From: Oceanospirillales bacterium
GTDB taxonomy: Bacteria > Pseudomonadota > Gammaproteobacteria > Pseudomonadales > Balneatricaceae
Length of the DNA stretch: 64,000 nt
Assembly (NCBI GenBank): GCA_018223185.1
Contig: JAAEYW010000002.1
Coordinates: 62,001 to 126,000, forward strand
Direction of reading: 5' to 3'
The notes beneath the pieces are model-generated. The model made no database searches. It was not told where the DNA came from and saw only the letters and a program-made list of their open reading frames with translations. Of the stretch, positions 43,501 to 51,386 are shown in pieces; the first letter of the stretch is position 1, and every line of letters begins with the position of its first letter. Both the position numbers and the translations under genes were made by a program.

Positions 43501-46108
43501 ATGTCAGCAGGCCATTTTTTGACGAGATTACATCATTGTTGGTGAGGCTATTGACGGTTAATGTCGCATTTTTATCGGCAACAATCTCATTGGTATTGGT
43601 CAGCGTGTCGAAAGTAAGGGTTAATGCCTCTTTTGAATTAACCACCCCACCCGCCTGATTGTTGAAGGTACCGGAGCCTGACTGAACTAAATTCAGTGTA
43701 TCTGATGAGCCTATTTTCCCTGTGTTATTCAGGGTTGTCGCCGTAATATCCGCAGCACCGACGGAGACGATATTACCGCTGTTGGTCAGTGTTGTGGTCA
43801 TCAGGTCTGACGTACCCGCCGAGGTAATATCACCACTATTGGTCAGAGTGGTCGCTGTTAGTGTCTGAGCACTATTGGCAAACAGCGTACCGCCGGTGTT
43901 GGCTATCGTTTTAAAGTTTACGGATAAAATACCGGCATCGATATTGCCCGTATTGGTCAGGGTATCGGCGCTGTTTTTCTGTTGTAATGTCAGGGTATTT
44001 AATGAGGAAATGGTGCCGCTGTTCGTTAATGTGCCGGTTATCAGCCCCCAGCTCTGTGTACCAAACAGTGTGCCGGTGTTGGTGATAGTGTCAAAACCCA
44101 GTTTCAGCGTATCGGCTTTAATCGTCCCCAGAGTATTGTTTAAGGTCGTGCCATTGATGAGCGCATCAATCCAGAGATCACCAGAGGAGTAAATTTCGGC
44201 ACCGACACCACTGTTAGTTAAGGTATCTACCGTCAGTGTGCTGCTGGTAATTGCGTTTATCTTGCCACTGTTATTGAGACTATCGAATGTCAGCGACAGA
44301 ACATCGGCCTCAATATCACCGGCACTGTTATTCAGACTACCGCCAGTGTTTTTTTGCCTCAGTGTTATAGTGCCTGGCGATGTTAACGTCCCGGTATTTG
44401 TGAACATGTCTGCGGTCAGTTCAGCTGAAGTTTTTCCATAGACTGTTCCGGCATTGCTGAGCGTATCGAATTTTATGGTAACCGCGTTACCTTTGATCTC
44501 ACTGCTTGCTTCGGTTGTTAATGCGGTTCCCGATACACCGTTATCGGATAACGAAACGGTTCCGGTGCTGGTAATAACCCCGCCTGCTTTATTATTCAGT
44601 ACAGGTGAGCTGAGCGTCAGCGCTGAATCTGCCCCGATATATCCTGCGTTATCAATGCTCGTGCTGGCTGTTACACTGCCAGCTGCAACACTGTGAATCC
44701 CCTTTGCGCCACTGGCATTACTGGCAGCATAAATAGTGATGACAGCAGCATCAACCGACGCAGTGTTCCCACTGATCAGACCACCATCGATCAGATTCAG
44801 ATTCTGAGTGACGCTGACATCTAAATCCCCGGTGCCGGAATCTCCCGCAACAAGCAGCCCGCCATTAGTCAATGAGAGAGTGTTTGCTGATACAGTTGCA
44901 ACATTGGCGGCTTGCAGCGTTGAGCCATTAAGTAAAGCGCTGCCTGTTGCCGTCAGGGTTAAATTATTACCGGCATCCCGGGTGCCGCCCGTATCGGTAT
45001 AGTTTCGGCCAGAAATAGTTATATTATTGCCTGCCCCGGTGCGGGCATCGGTCTGGGTGATATCACCACCGCTTAAGCTAACATTGTTGGCGGCATACAT
45101 CGTTACGCCATTCAATTCAATTTCATCACCTGCTGTCGCAGCAGACTGGGTTGATGCTACAGAGATACTCCCCATCGCGCTCACGTCATTGCCGCTGAAG
45201 ACAATCTGACCGTTAGCATCCAGGGTTATGTCATCAACAGACGCTGCAATATCTCCTCTCAGGCGAACACCGACACCGGCTTCTGTCCCGATCAGCTTAA
45301 TACGATTGACATACATTCCTCCCAACAGAGAGGAATCGATAGCAAAAGCCGGACCTGCACTGCCATCATCTGCTTTAGCCGTGGCAGTGCGAGTCGCATA
45401 ATCAACACTGTTCCGACCAGCGATTAAATTCAGATCCTGAGCATTGATCTGACCGTTTATCTCCATTGATCGACTGACAATATCAAAGAAAGTAATGTCT
45501 TTTGCATTGAGTCCATTAACATCAATTAACACATCTCCGCCATTCACATCAAAGCCAGTGACAGTCCCCCCGCCTAAGACAGGTGTGCCGGTAGTCAGCG
45601 TTGCTCGCGGGAAATTGATAAAGCCGCAACCATTACAGGTAATACCATTTGGGTTCGCCAGAATATAACCGGCCTGCGCCCCTAATAACTCCTGCGGCCC
45701 TTGTAACGAAGAACGGTTGCCACTGGTGACTTCGTTCAGAATCAGAGACGCCTCGCCACCGGCAAGGTTGGGGTTGGCAACCACCGCGCCACCGATCTGA
45801 GAGACCCCATTAATATTGGAGTTATTGATGACCAGCCCCTGTTGCTGGACGTTAAAATCCTGGAATTTATTGTGCGAAAGTCCACCGGTGTTCGGGCTAA
45901 CGATGTTCAGTACCTGAGTACCGTTTAATGACTCACTGACCCCAGCCTGATTATTGGCAGGCGCACTGCTATCAGCCTGAATACCTGCCGCATATGAATA
46001 AGACGGCGCGGCCCCCATACAGATCCCGGATATCAGTGTGCTCAGCAGACGCTTTTCATAGGTTTTTTTCTGCGGCGCTTTCATTGGAGTACGTTTAGGA
46101 ATAATCAT
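34574..46108 (-). CDS. Giant TpsA exoprotein with haemagglutinin repeats and coiled-coil stalk
   Basis: Secreted or surface filamentous adhesin of the two-partner type, 3844 residues. Extended signal (1-40, ending SYSYA); TPS secretion domain (about 42-300) with NVQQQGLVINNSN, NPNGITCNGCGFINFPRATL; haemagglutinin/beta-helix repeats to about 2560, including EIVWMVETEV-like and GGDLNLSAQGDINV-type motifs. Residues about 2606-3590 then switch to an almost uninterrupted charged helix rich in K, D, A, Q and T, with a recurring SLTDAQ-type motif. The last 250 residues look globular (NILTSVSVGIHINEF...). No VENN motif, toxin or immunity gene is seen. Start ATG overlaps the tpsB stop (ATGA) and has GGAG upstream. 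Confidence 0.93.
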   Translation of the reverse strand: MIIPKRTPMKAPQKKTYEKRLLSTLISGICMGAAPSYSYAAGIQADSSAPANNQAGVSESLNGTQVLNIVSPNTGGLSHNKFQDFNVQQQGLVINNSNINGVSQIGGAVVANPNLAGGEASLILNEVTSGNRSSLQGPQELLGAQAGYILANPNGITCNGCGFINFPRATLTTGTPVLGGGTVTGFDVNGGDVLIDVNGLNAKDITFFDIVSRSMEINGQINAQDLNLIAGRNSVDYATRTATAKADDGSAGPAFAIDSSLLGGMYVNRIKLIGTEAGVGVRLRGDIAASVDDITLDANGQIVFSGNDVSAMGSISVASTQSAATAGDEIELNGVTMYAANNVSLSGGDITQTDARTGAGNNITISGRNYTDTGGTRDAGNNLTLTATGSALLNGSTLQAANVATVSANTLSLTNGGLLVAGDSGTGDLDVSVTQNLNLIDGGLISGNTASVDAAVITIYAASNASGAKGIHSVAAGSVTASTSIDNAGYIGADSALTLSSPVLNNKAGGVITSTGTVSLSDNGVSGTALTTEASSEIKGNAVTIKFDTLSNAGTVYGKTSAELTADMFTNTGTLTSPGTITLRQKNTGGSLNNSAGDIEADVLSLTFDSLNNSGKINAITSSTLTVDTLTNSGVGAEIYSSGDLWIDALINGTTLNNTLGTIKADTLKLGFDTITNTGTLFGTQSWGLITGTLTNSGTISSLNTLTLQQKNSADTLTNTGNIDAGILSVNFKTIANTGGTLFANSAQTLTATTLTNSGDITSAGTSDLMTTTLTNSGNIVSVGAADITATTLNNTGKIGSSDTLNLVQSGSGTFNNQAGGVVNSKEALTLTFDTLTNTNEIVADKNATLTVNSLTNNDVISSKNGLLTLMQSGVGELINTSGSEISGNALDIDFNSLTNDGLISGTTAAAFNASGSRGTTLTNNVGGVIVADDLDIFFDTIYNKDKLFGYTTLDLGATDLTNNGGIHSTGTMGLSVTHLTNTPSATYAADIIALGDLVINDNNTLINKAANGLTPRIISKTGSLTINSTSGSGVTQNVINDGGFLFAKTGMDIDVSRLFTNKNNARLYSHSGTLHIGATSSADLQAATQSVTVENIDSMIENYLGDIDIVASIFRNSTSDSIPVVNTVASTVTSGTFVDQDGVSHSVSSNCGTKWDSGFTPGDTCVINYSVTDQQLSFGVSSAPKSKVLAGNDLYIWLESTGLNQYSTLSAGRDLTIEGAATASFTNEALTLTDTSSAMVMTDTSGGSAVAANFASLGIVCGGLDYSVGSAGSACYWVLEDAFGTGLLTNSEYYKAWLPTFKVRTTFTKALDATVEAGRNITVNVALNNNNGLSSADFVKGFAEGGNARIAAPSSTSNSDTITITVNDQGTNLSPLSVTDSVDTASLPSISISPVDLSPLVLDGIISLASSPFFTATSDPTSPFLFETDPTLMSLAGLYSSDLFIDSLGLDPDENRRLGDAYYEQQLIREQILAEAGQRFIADGLIDENDQYRYLLENGLQANESLSLRLGIALTAEQINNLQKDIVWMVETEVNGEKVLVPQLFLSSATRANIAEGAKFVARNIDVVTDGVVTNSGAFIASDDLSIDAGSVTNHLGTIAAGNALSISATENIINESGTISGNDVSLTTENGSIINTTLTTETEHAGAFGSGTNTQISQTATIEARGDLTLNSGEDIVSEGGDVSAGGNATLNAENDITFTGIENKTYSESFTVEGTADGGTSTESVSSQTNENIGSGLTVGGNLAATAKNDITIEGSTVDVGGDGSLDAGGDIIITAKEESSNTHTQTASGKVLNGTTDDVTVDQTTGDAALLLTGGSLSLNSGGDTNVVGSDIGVAGDLNVEGVGGDLNITAFEEKTTIHSEHTEGALFGGGSASADLGENNVTPTVKAEGTLITTTSETLHIDSTTHRGSNIIVGGNLNAGGDAIQGDANIVGSNIATGGDLNLSAQGDINVLAAEDTTTITSTTSTDSFNISGEASTNGAEGGFGFQHDDTSGNATQTTSQVSSLSAGNNITLNAGGDFTEQGTQVAAGGDISVEADSINSLAAQDTYTENGESLSVSVGLGAKADLGLGAVVDSFVDDKGKAKFDMADATNSINSLKVPDAGDVSANLSVSVTKTTTTGNGNTATGSSFSSGGNTSFTAREGDATFEGTNVDAGGDITVSADKGSINILTAQSSTASTSDTTQVDVEVGVSGDGTVSGSGSGGTSHSDSSSTSQQAASFTAGGDLDLTAKQDVLLVGTNLAAGGTAAITAEEGSIDFLAARETTEANSNSNSTNASVSVSAAPGTGEYGGGGGHSEEKSHESTSTGTVGSINATNIQLQSKGDITLEGTNMAATEELGITTEGSLDYQAVEDTTLKTKEGMSVQVDASASKTGGSLNVAGSGTDEFEQSSTKTGGTLSAGNLTITTGTGARLEGTEVTADSASIDTGSGSLVIESAVSTHTKTVNNASAEVGIEADIKEQSGAGSVKVNAEFEDTEQRTNQNASLNIGGNLEIKGDGGVEIIGKDITGLDSVVTAGNVDVDESKISIEQRTDLDKSEKSKIDVSVGVIVPGKKARDKVSEKAKEVSNSDVGTKLKNKATDASTSIKNIGKDADTKLANKDKATETKQNRKSDQADFKANLADKQTTKTQNKQDQKANYDQQKADTKAEKQRDKEIAAIDKDASLPDAQKQTQKTAIETTFADTKKTNADQAADTKKQNAQTAADTRQVYADKTETRKTDAANKAADSKTQHAEDTADRKIEKANKLDDASLKDKQIVDATTQKTEKLSSAQSEKDKRIADIQSETTKQKEEQGIRRDKQQADIVAHNVADQKIQDVERQKEQDIKAIENDAALTDEQKETRKEVVIKQSDSDVKDINKDLADKKTASQEKANEDLASINETLEKEKAQSARKRDDKKSEIQLEKAKADVTAERDHAQAQAESDKQRKSDEADTLNSETKKQADEQYQETLRVAGEKRDIDLAAAKTVQQEADKVALATQKEKDRTVEKDAVKQLNLDKKTAAREQQTADQTAKDSLKQQNEQVEAAIIANRTDKLKDNLDEYKQKLEDNKTAYADDKDRLKANKTALDELKRKNKQTNSDVDADRTTQLALNKTAFDAQKTDNQNEYDQKIVAADTLYADRQIAIDANKTDYDDAKTINEAAYNQADTDATAVRDATNAQADTDKADKETQADLDAQNSKDAATNEADALKSAADTDYTANKKHAEDSADVEKVLASKTKVKSDAISDAELSKAKEDRRIREDSSLTETQRADKLKDNAETLADTRKAADEQYARDLHQYQKDQNQLDKAKEIAETDRSGLSDAEKDAKKDEINTKYDDLATQQQDEYNKKKDLIDKEADTAKAIAAAEHQSRIDKVQSDSVLAQAKTDANDARDTADQTSQQDKDNRQQAADTEKQDALDALALQTGLTQAQIDEKKADIDTAYDRKIEESGAKYKAELAQNKKVHDTAVAEASSLAKKEQAIADAAASKEKAKQEAVLTKEREDYAVKNDPSLTDAQRNKKLDENQRRYDKSQTNADTRFSASEKIANAQHENGLALAERDRQDALVDADASLTDQQKADKKAENQKAYLGKEKTNNKAIAGGQKAMTKLLSSAEKKALARKAAAQAKASSGKNPYSFSAKANRKLKEVIFWKNILTSVSVGIHINEFKPEDPATTGSTTPLLDALALSTDVNSEDKALAMRALRDPDVQNAAIVQVVVGNIQSEVREQTLQDITLAKTGSERGVLTPADKREILEANGVDVDSVSLIDVVSLFDAYLDSSVEDIQPTTDQKAEILKTLGKDKADMTEDEIIEAFDKVQTDGSDKLKKVVTGQMKLPDSKVQELEQMLFLSDSTMP
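35400..38300 (-). other. Coiled-coil stalk segment of TpsA
   Basis: Encodes about 985 residues of low-complexity charged sequence. Motifs of the type D-x-SLTDAQ-xxK recur near 38100 (SLPDAQ), 37590 (ALTDEQ), 36350 (SLTETQ), 36180 (GLSDAE), 35855 (GLTQAQ), 35600 (SLTDAQ) and 35420 (SLTDQQ). NKTxYDxxK units recur at 36650-36960. Spacing is irregular, so these are hinge-like motifs rather than exact tandem repeats. Confidence 0.8.
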
Positions 46109-47874
46109 AGGGCAACTCCAACTTTAAAATATAAAGACCCACTTTCTACATCGTATGCCTGTCCCACGCTGTCGGAATAGTTCAGTGGTTCACTGTAAAA
46201 AAGATCGAAACTGACCAGTCCTCCACTTCCTCTCAGACCAATACCGCCACCGGACAACGTCCCGGACATCTGTCCATCCCGACCAAAAATATGACCGACG
46301 TCCAGCGCTAAATAGGGCTGAAGGTTGCCAAACACTCTCGCTATGTCTGCATCTTTAATGGGTAACAGATTCAATGCCAGATCGTTTCTCAGGTAATACC
46401 CGTTATCTCCGCTAAGAGAGGTGCCATCGTAGCCTCTGACGGTATAGAAACCGCCGACAGATATTTGTCCCTGGCTGACCATGTAGTCGTCTGAATACTG
46501 AGTTTGTAACCGACTGCTGAAAGACGCATTGCGGGAACCGACTTTGAACGGTGTTGCATAACTGGCGGAGAGACTGGTTTTGGTAAACTGGCCGGTGGGC
46601 ACAGTACCCGTTCCGGCATCAGGCAACTCCTCGGAGCCGAACCAGTCAAGGCCGCTTGAAATGCCACCATCCAGAGTCCAGCTGCCACCTAACCCGGCAA
46701 AAACGCTGGTTATGTTTGCATTCGCAACGGTCAGACGCCTGCTACTGCTCACCAGCAGGCTGTCTTCTATATAGTTTTTGGTGTCTGTGTGGGTGAGCCC
46801 TGCGGAGAAAGTCACTTTCTGCGTCTGAGAACGGTACAGAACATTGGAAAGCCCGATATTTGAATTCAGTGTTTGCCCCCGGCTGCGGAAACTTTGTGTC
46901 GCGCTTGTCACCAGATTTTTATAATCAAACTGACTGTATGAACCAAAAAACGTCCAGTAACCCAAAGGAATATTGAAATTTAATAACCCCGTACGGGCCA
47001 GACCATTTCCATCATCGTCATCCAGATTATGGGTCAGACTGAATGACCAGTAATCATTCCACCCCAGCAGATTATCGATGCCGCCAACAGCAGTGCCACG
47101 AAACTCTCCCTGCGACTCACTGCCCTGATTATCGATTGAGAGATTTCCGCTAAATCGGGAACCCGGTGTATTACTGACCAGAATACGGGATAATCCGGGG
47201 GTTGCACCCGGCTGTAGTTCCATGGTCGCGCTGTTAGATTGCAGCCGGTTGATCTGATCGAGCCCCTGCTCAATATCACGGATATTCAGCACATTACCCT
47301 CGACACCTGGAAAGATGTTTACCAGATTAATCCCGGTATGCTCACCGTTAAGATTAATCGATTCGGTGATGCCCTCGATAATCAGCAACTTCAGCGTTCC
47401 ACTACTGAGATCCTGCTGGGGGATATACGCCCGGGTTGTGACATAGCCTTTTTCGATATAATAATTGGTAATAACACGCAGAAGTTCTTTAATCTCAAAT
47501 AAACCGATACAGCGATCGATAAACGGAGCTGTGAGGGCATTTATCTCCTCCGTCGTCAGACTCATTGCCCCTTCGAGAATAATGTTGTGAACCTCAAAAC
47601 ACTGTCCCGGTGCGCCCTCAACCTCAGGTACTTTATCGACACCACTGTCAATGGTGCCCGGTGGCCGACGTTTCTGATCCTGTTCCTGAAGAAGTTGCTC
47701 CTGCCTCAGCTGTTCCTGCTTATTAAGCTGATCAACCTGGCGCTGCAACTGTTCAAGCTGAGCAGCATCGGGCGATGCAGCATGCGCCACGGGCATAAAT
47801 ATGAATAGAAGAGACAGAAAGAAAGTGCGCGATAAACAAATACCAGCGCCTGAACACCCTTTTAAGGTCAGCAT
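46105..47874 (-). CDS. TpsB outer-membrane transporter (ShlB/FhaC/HecB family)
   Basis: Omp85-superfamily channel that exports the adjacent TpsA across the outer membrane. The 589 residues have a signal peptide (FFLSLLFIFMPVAHA), a Q/E/L-rich N-terminal helix like the FhaC plug helix, two POTRA domains (about 90-240, IILEGAMSLTTEEINAL; YITTRAYIPQQDL-type strand), and a 16-strand barrel with the family motif VRGYDGTSLSGDNGYY (residues about 485-500) and terminal Phe/Leu strand YFKVGVAL. Its stop overlaps the tpsA start, so the pair is translationally coupled with the transporter first. Confidence 0.94.
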   Translation of the reverse strand: MLTLKGCSGAGICLSRTFFLSLLFIFMPVAHAASPDAAQLEQLQRQVDQLNKQEQLRQEQLLQEQDQKRRPPGTIDSGVDKVPEVEGAPGQCFEVHNIILEGAMSLTTEEINALTAPFIDRCIGLFEIKELLRVITNYYIEKGYVTTRAYIPQQDLSSGTLKLLIIEGITESINLNGEHTGINLVNIFPGVEGNVLNIRDIEQGLDQINRLQSNSATMELQPGATPGLSRILVSNTPGSRFSGNLSIDNQGSESQGEFRGTAVGGIDNLLGWNDYWSFSLTHNLDDDDGNGLARTGLLNFNIPLGYWTFFGSYSQFDYKNLVTSATQSFRSRGQTLNSNIGLSNVLYRSQTQKVTFSAGLTHTDTKNYIEDSLLVSSSRRLTVANANITSVFAGLGGSWTLDGGISSGLDWFGSEELPDAGTGTVPTGQFTKTSLSASYATPFKVGSRNASFSSRLQTQYSDDYMVSQGQISVGGFYTVRGYDGTSLSGDNGYYLRNDLALNLLPIKDADIARVFGNLQPYLALDVGHIFGRDGQMSGTLSGGGIGLRGSGGLVSFDLFYSEPLNYSDSVGQAYDVESGSLYFKVGVAL

Positions 47875-48111
47875 AGAGAGAACCTGAAATCATTAATCCA
47901 TTTTTGATGGCTAACAATATAAAAGGGTCTGCGTACACCCCGCTATCAGATTTCCGCAAAGTCATAATAAAAGGTGGATCGGTGATCCGATACATATAAT
48001 CATCAGAACAGGATGATACTAACGCTCTGAGTTGTATTTAAAGAGCTGATTTTATTTTTGATTATGCGACTGGCTCCGATATCCCTGTCGAATCGTTTAT
48101 CCACTCCGTCA

Positions 48112-49557
48112 TTAGTCTGTTAACTGCTTATCCAATACATCTTTCATCAGTGCTTCAAACTCTGCCTGACGGTAATACCCCAGGGTCTCTGCAGCAACAC
48201 CCAGTGAGCAGTTATTCTGGTGAGCCTGATGAACAATTGCAGAAGCCGTATCATAACCAATCTGTGGTGCCAGCAAGGTGATGGTTGACAGATTATGCGC
48301 CATATTCGCTGCAATCTGCTGCTGATTCAGTGTCAGACCCGCCACACAGTTATGGGCAAATGAGTGCATCGCATCGGCTAACAGTTCGATGCTTTCCATC
48401 AGGTTGTGGATAATCACCGGGCGACAGGTGTTCAGCTGCAACTGCCCCTGACTTGCCGCCATGGATACGGTCAGGTCGTTGCCGAACACCTGCAGACACA
48501 CCATGATGAGTGCCTCACACTGGGTGGGATTGACCTTGCCCGGCATAATCGAACTGCCTGGCTCATTGGCGGGCAGTTGCCACTCGTTCAGACCGCAGCG
48601 GGGACCGCTCCCCAGCAGGCGGAAATCGTTGGCCAGCTTCAGCAACACAGCCGCTAACTGTTTCAGTGCGGCACTGAAACGCAGTGAGTCATCCTCCCCG
48701 GAGACCGCAGCATAAAGATTTTCGTGTCGCCTGAAAGGCAACCCATATCGCTGTGCCAGACCCGCCGCAACATCGGTCCCGAAGCCATCCGGCGCATTAC
48801 TGCCGGACCCCACTGCGGTGCCGCCTATTGCCAGCTGATACATACCATTGAGACTCTCGTTAATCGCCTCCCGGGCCGCCTTCAGCTGGCTTATTTGGGC
48901 TGACAATTCTGCCCCGACGGTTACCGGCAGGGCGTCCATAAGGTGGGTACGCCCCACTGTATAAATAGCGGCAAACTCTGATTGCTTGTCACTCAGGGTT
49001 CGAGTCAGATGATCCAGTGCAGGAAACAGAGCATCATGACTTTGCTGAGCCACCGCCAGATGCATAGCGGTTGGAAAGACATCATTAGAGGACTGGGACA
49101 TGTTGACGTGATCATTGGGGTGGACAGCTGTCGTTGCGACAGACGTCTTCCCTATTGATTCCAACCCGACATTCGCCAGGGAAGTAATCACCTCATTAAC
49201 ATTCATATTGGTCTGGGTGCCGGAGCCGGTTTGCCACACCCTTAGCGGAAACTGATCACGATGATTCCCTGCCAGCAGATCATCGCAGGCAAGCGTGATG
49301 GCATGACAGTGTTCGACTGCGAGAAGCCCTCTGCGGTGATTTACCTCGGCACAAACCCGCTTTATATTCACCAGAGCATCGATAAACCGGGCTTCAAAGC
49401 GTTGTTTACCGATATTAAAGTTGATCAGAGACCGCTGTGTCTGAATGCCCCACAGCGCACCTTCATCAACAGTGACCAGCACAAAATAATCACCTGCCTG
49501 ATGGGCTGGCTCTTTGGCTGTATGCCTGATGCTGTGTTCTGTATCGCTTTTTTTCAT
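48112..49557 (-). CDS. fumC: Class II fumarate hydratase
   Basis: Hydrates fumarate to malate in the TCA cycle. The 481 residues contain LWGIQTQRSLINFNIG, WQTGSGTQTNMNVNEV, HPNDHVNMSQSSNDVFPTAMH, the fumarase/aspartase signature GSSIMPGKVNPTQCE and IGGTAVGSGSNAP. The N-terminus is longer and less conserved than usual (about 20 residues before the substrate region). Resemblance to fumarase is closer than to aspartase or argininosuccinate lyase, mainly in the T-Q-C-E following the signature. No partner genes adjoin; the upstream and downstream gaps are short and unremarkable. Confidence 0.9.
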   Translation of the reverse strand: MKKSDTEHSIRHTAKEPAHQAGDYFVLVTVDEGALWGIQTQRSLINFNIGKQRFEARFIDALVNIKRVCAEVNHRRGLLAVEHCHAITLACDDLLAGNHRDQFPLRVWQTGSGTQTNMNVNEVITSLANVGLESIGKTSVATTAVHPNDHVNMSQSSNDVFPTAMHLAVAQQSHDALFPALDHLTRTLSDKQSEFAAIYTVGRTHLMDALPVTVGAELSAQISQLKAAREAINESLNGMYQLAIGGTAVGSGSNAPDGFGTDVAAGLAQRYGLPFRRHENLYAAVSGEDDSLRFSAALKQLAAVLLKLANDFRLLGSGPRCGLNEWQLPANEPGSSIMPGKVNPTQCEALIMVCLQVFGNDLTVSMAASQGQLQLNTCRPVIIHNLMESIELLADAMHSFAHNCVAGLTLNQQQIAANMAHNLSTITLLAPQIGYDTASAIVHQAHQNNCSLGVAAETLGYYRQAEFEALMKDVLDKQLTD

Positions 49558-49722
49558 GATTTCTCCGCCTCGCTTTTGCAGCAGAGGCAGAGTCAGAACC
49601 GGTCGCCAGCAAGGCTATTTCAGCCGCTGTGCCTTATGAAGCATTCACTGAAAACACTCAACTCAGGGGGCTGAAACGATCGCCTCCGCTGGTTAAACCA
49701 TAGACTAAACCGCGGCAGTTCA

Positions 49723-50862
49723 CTACTTAATGGCATGGGTGATGAATTTCTGAATCGCATCGTTGTCTTTCGGATGAGCGATGGCGGGGCTGATCAGTGC
49801 AGGCTTTAGCAGATATCCTTTATCTATAAGCCTGGTGATCACCGGCAAGTGCTCAATTGAAACTTTACCCGACAGAAGATTATTAAAATCAGGACGATTC
49901 TCATAGGCATTGAGCATCTGATGTAATCCCTGCAGATAGAGATAATCTTTTGTAAAACCGCCTCCCCGGTACACCCTTGATGTAATGGTAAATGCCTGAT
50001 CGTCGGCAACATTATGCTGCTCTTTAAGAAACAGGAAGGTTTTTTTGAAATCGTTTTCCTCAACCATCGATTCAACGGCCAGCACCCTCAAAGCCAGCAC
50101 TTTTAACCGCGGCAGTGTCATACATCCGGCAAGATATTCGCTGAGTATCGCCAGACCTTCCTGCGTCATGGTATTGACCGGGCACCCCATTGACAGGATT
50201 TTCAGCGGCTGACTGCGGGCGTTCAGCGTGGTGACCAGGTGCACCCCCAGTTCATGATGCGCCAGTGCATCTACCTCCGTTTCTGATGCCTGGGCGGAGC
50301 TGTTGACCTTGACTGTATTCCCGGACACCAGCGCATTGGCAATCATGCTGTCTTCCAACTTTATCTGATACTCATAGCCTTCGGCCCGGGCAAATGTCTC
50401 AAGCCTGGCGACAATCTCATCAGCACAGAGAATCGCATCGCTGTTCGGCTCACTATCCGGCAGGTGCAGAATGAAATTGGCATTGCGGATATCTTTTTCG
50501 CTGGGCTCACCATAATAGCGAAACGACTCGTAAAGAAAATCAGGTGTTCCGATTGATTTATACTGATCAATTTTATCCACATAGGACTCAATCACATCAC
50601 TGTATAACTGACTCAGCTCAGCTTCAGCCAGCGTATCAACGGGCAGATTAAACAGACTGCGTTTGAGACAAAAAGAGTCAACTTTTTCGGTAGAGTAGGC
50701 AAACTCCGGGCTGCGGGAGAAGTTGGATTCAAAAAATGCAGTTTTCTCCAGCCGGTAATTCACCGGACTGACACTATCAAGAATATTGATGCCCTTGACC
50801 AGTTCATACAGCTCATTATCCAGTTTTCGCAGTGGTGCTGTAATCAATTCAACTGAACTCAT
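49723..50862 (-). CDS. QEGLA-motif (DUF1704) putative metalloprotein
   Basis: Family sometimes annotated as a flavohaemoglobin expression-modulating protein; resembles tyrosine carboxypeptidase-like zinc proteins. The 379 residues have the putative zinc site HHELGVHL and the namesake TQEGLAILSEY 30 residues later, which supplies the third Glu ligand. Biochemical activity is unproven. Its ATG overlaps the stop of the MgtC-like gene (50859-50862), so the two are coupled. Confidence 0.88.
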   Translation of the reverse strand: MSSVELITAPLRKLDNELYELVKGINILDSVSPVNYRLEKTAFFESNFSRSPEFAYSTEKVDSFCLKRSLFNLPVDTLAEAELSQLYSDVIESYVDKIDQYKSIGTPDFLYESFRYYGEPSEKDIRNANFILHLPDSEPNSDAILCADEIVARLETFARAEGYEYQIKLEDSMIANALVSGNTVKVNSSAQASETEVDALAHHELGVHLVTTLNARSQPLKILSMGCPVNTMTQEGLAILSEYLAGCMTLPRLKVLALRVLAVESMVEENDFKKTFLFLKEQHNVADDQAFTITSRVYRGGGFTKDYLYLQGLHQMLNAYENRPDFNNLLSGKVSIEHLPVITRLIDKGYLLKPALISPAIAHPKDNDAIQKFITHAIK

Positions 50863-51374
50863 AATTTTCCCCTTCCAGAGCGACCAGAGGTCTGATCTGT
50901 TTTTTGATGTACACCACGGGTCAGAACTCTCAGGCGGTTTTCAAGAAACTCTACACCGCACAATATCAATACCACCAGCAGCGAAAGTTTTATAGCAGTC
51001 AGCAGGGACCCCAGGCTGATAAGCACACCTAACGCGGCCAGCATCCAGATAGCCGCCGCCGAGGTAACACCAATGACTTCACCATGTTTTGACAACATAA
51101 CACCGGCCCCAAGAAAGCCGATGCCGGTGACCACCTGACCCAGAACCCGGGTAGGATCAGAGGCTTCGCCCTGCAGCAGCAGAGCACTGGCGAGAAACAA
51201 ATAGGTGCCCACAATGATCAGCGCAGAGGTCCGGATACCCACCGGTTTCCCCCTGACCTGTCGTTCAAAGCCGATCACCGTACCGCAAAACAGCGCGGTA
51301 CCGATTGCGGACCAGCTAAAGGGGGTTATATTAATCAGGGCGAACAGGTCTGGCTGTAACTCCATAAGGTTCAA
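50859..51374 (-). CDS. MgtC/SapB family membrane protein
   Basis: 171 residues, about four to five membrane helices. The N-terminal half has the MgtC core: TALFCGTVIGFERQVRGKPVGIRTSALIIVGTYLF and QVVTGIGFLGAGVM, including the conserved ER-Q-R-GK-GIRT pattern. MgtC proteins affect Mg2+ homeostasis and, in some bacteria, ATP synthase; this short form lacks the C-terminal ACT-like domain of Salmonella MgtC. It lies 12 bases after ptsP and overlaps the QEGLA gene. Confidence 0.92.
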   Translation of the reverse strand: MNLMELQPDLFALINITPFSWSAIGTALFCGTVIGFERQVRGKPVGIRTSALIIVGTYLFLASALLLQGEASDPTRVLGQVVTGIGFLGAGVMLSKHGEVIGVTSAAAIWMLAALGVLISLGSLLTAIKLSLLVVLILCGVEFLENRLRVLTRGVHQKTDQTSGRSGRGKL

Positions 51375-51386
51375 AATCGGCGCTCT

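Noticed and set aside
35320-45209. Many long forward-strand reading frames opposite tpsA
   Set aside because: They arise from the biased codons of the repetitive gene on the other strand; they lack ribosome sites and family features.
34574-46108. Contact-dependent inhibition (cdiBAI) locus
   Set aside because: No VENN/pretoxin motif or recognisable toxin end, and only 110 bases separate tpsA from a convergent AraC gene, leaving no room for an immunity gene.
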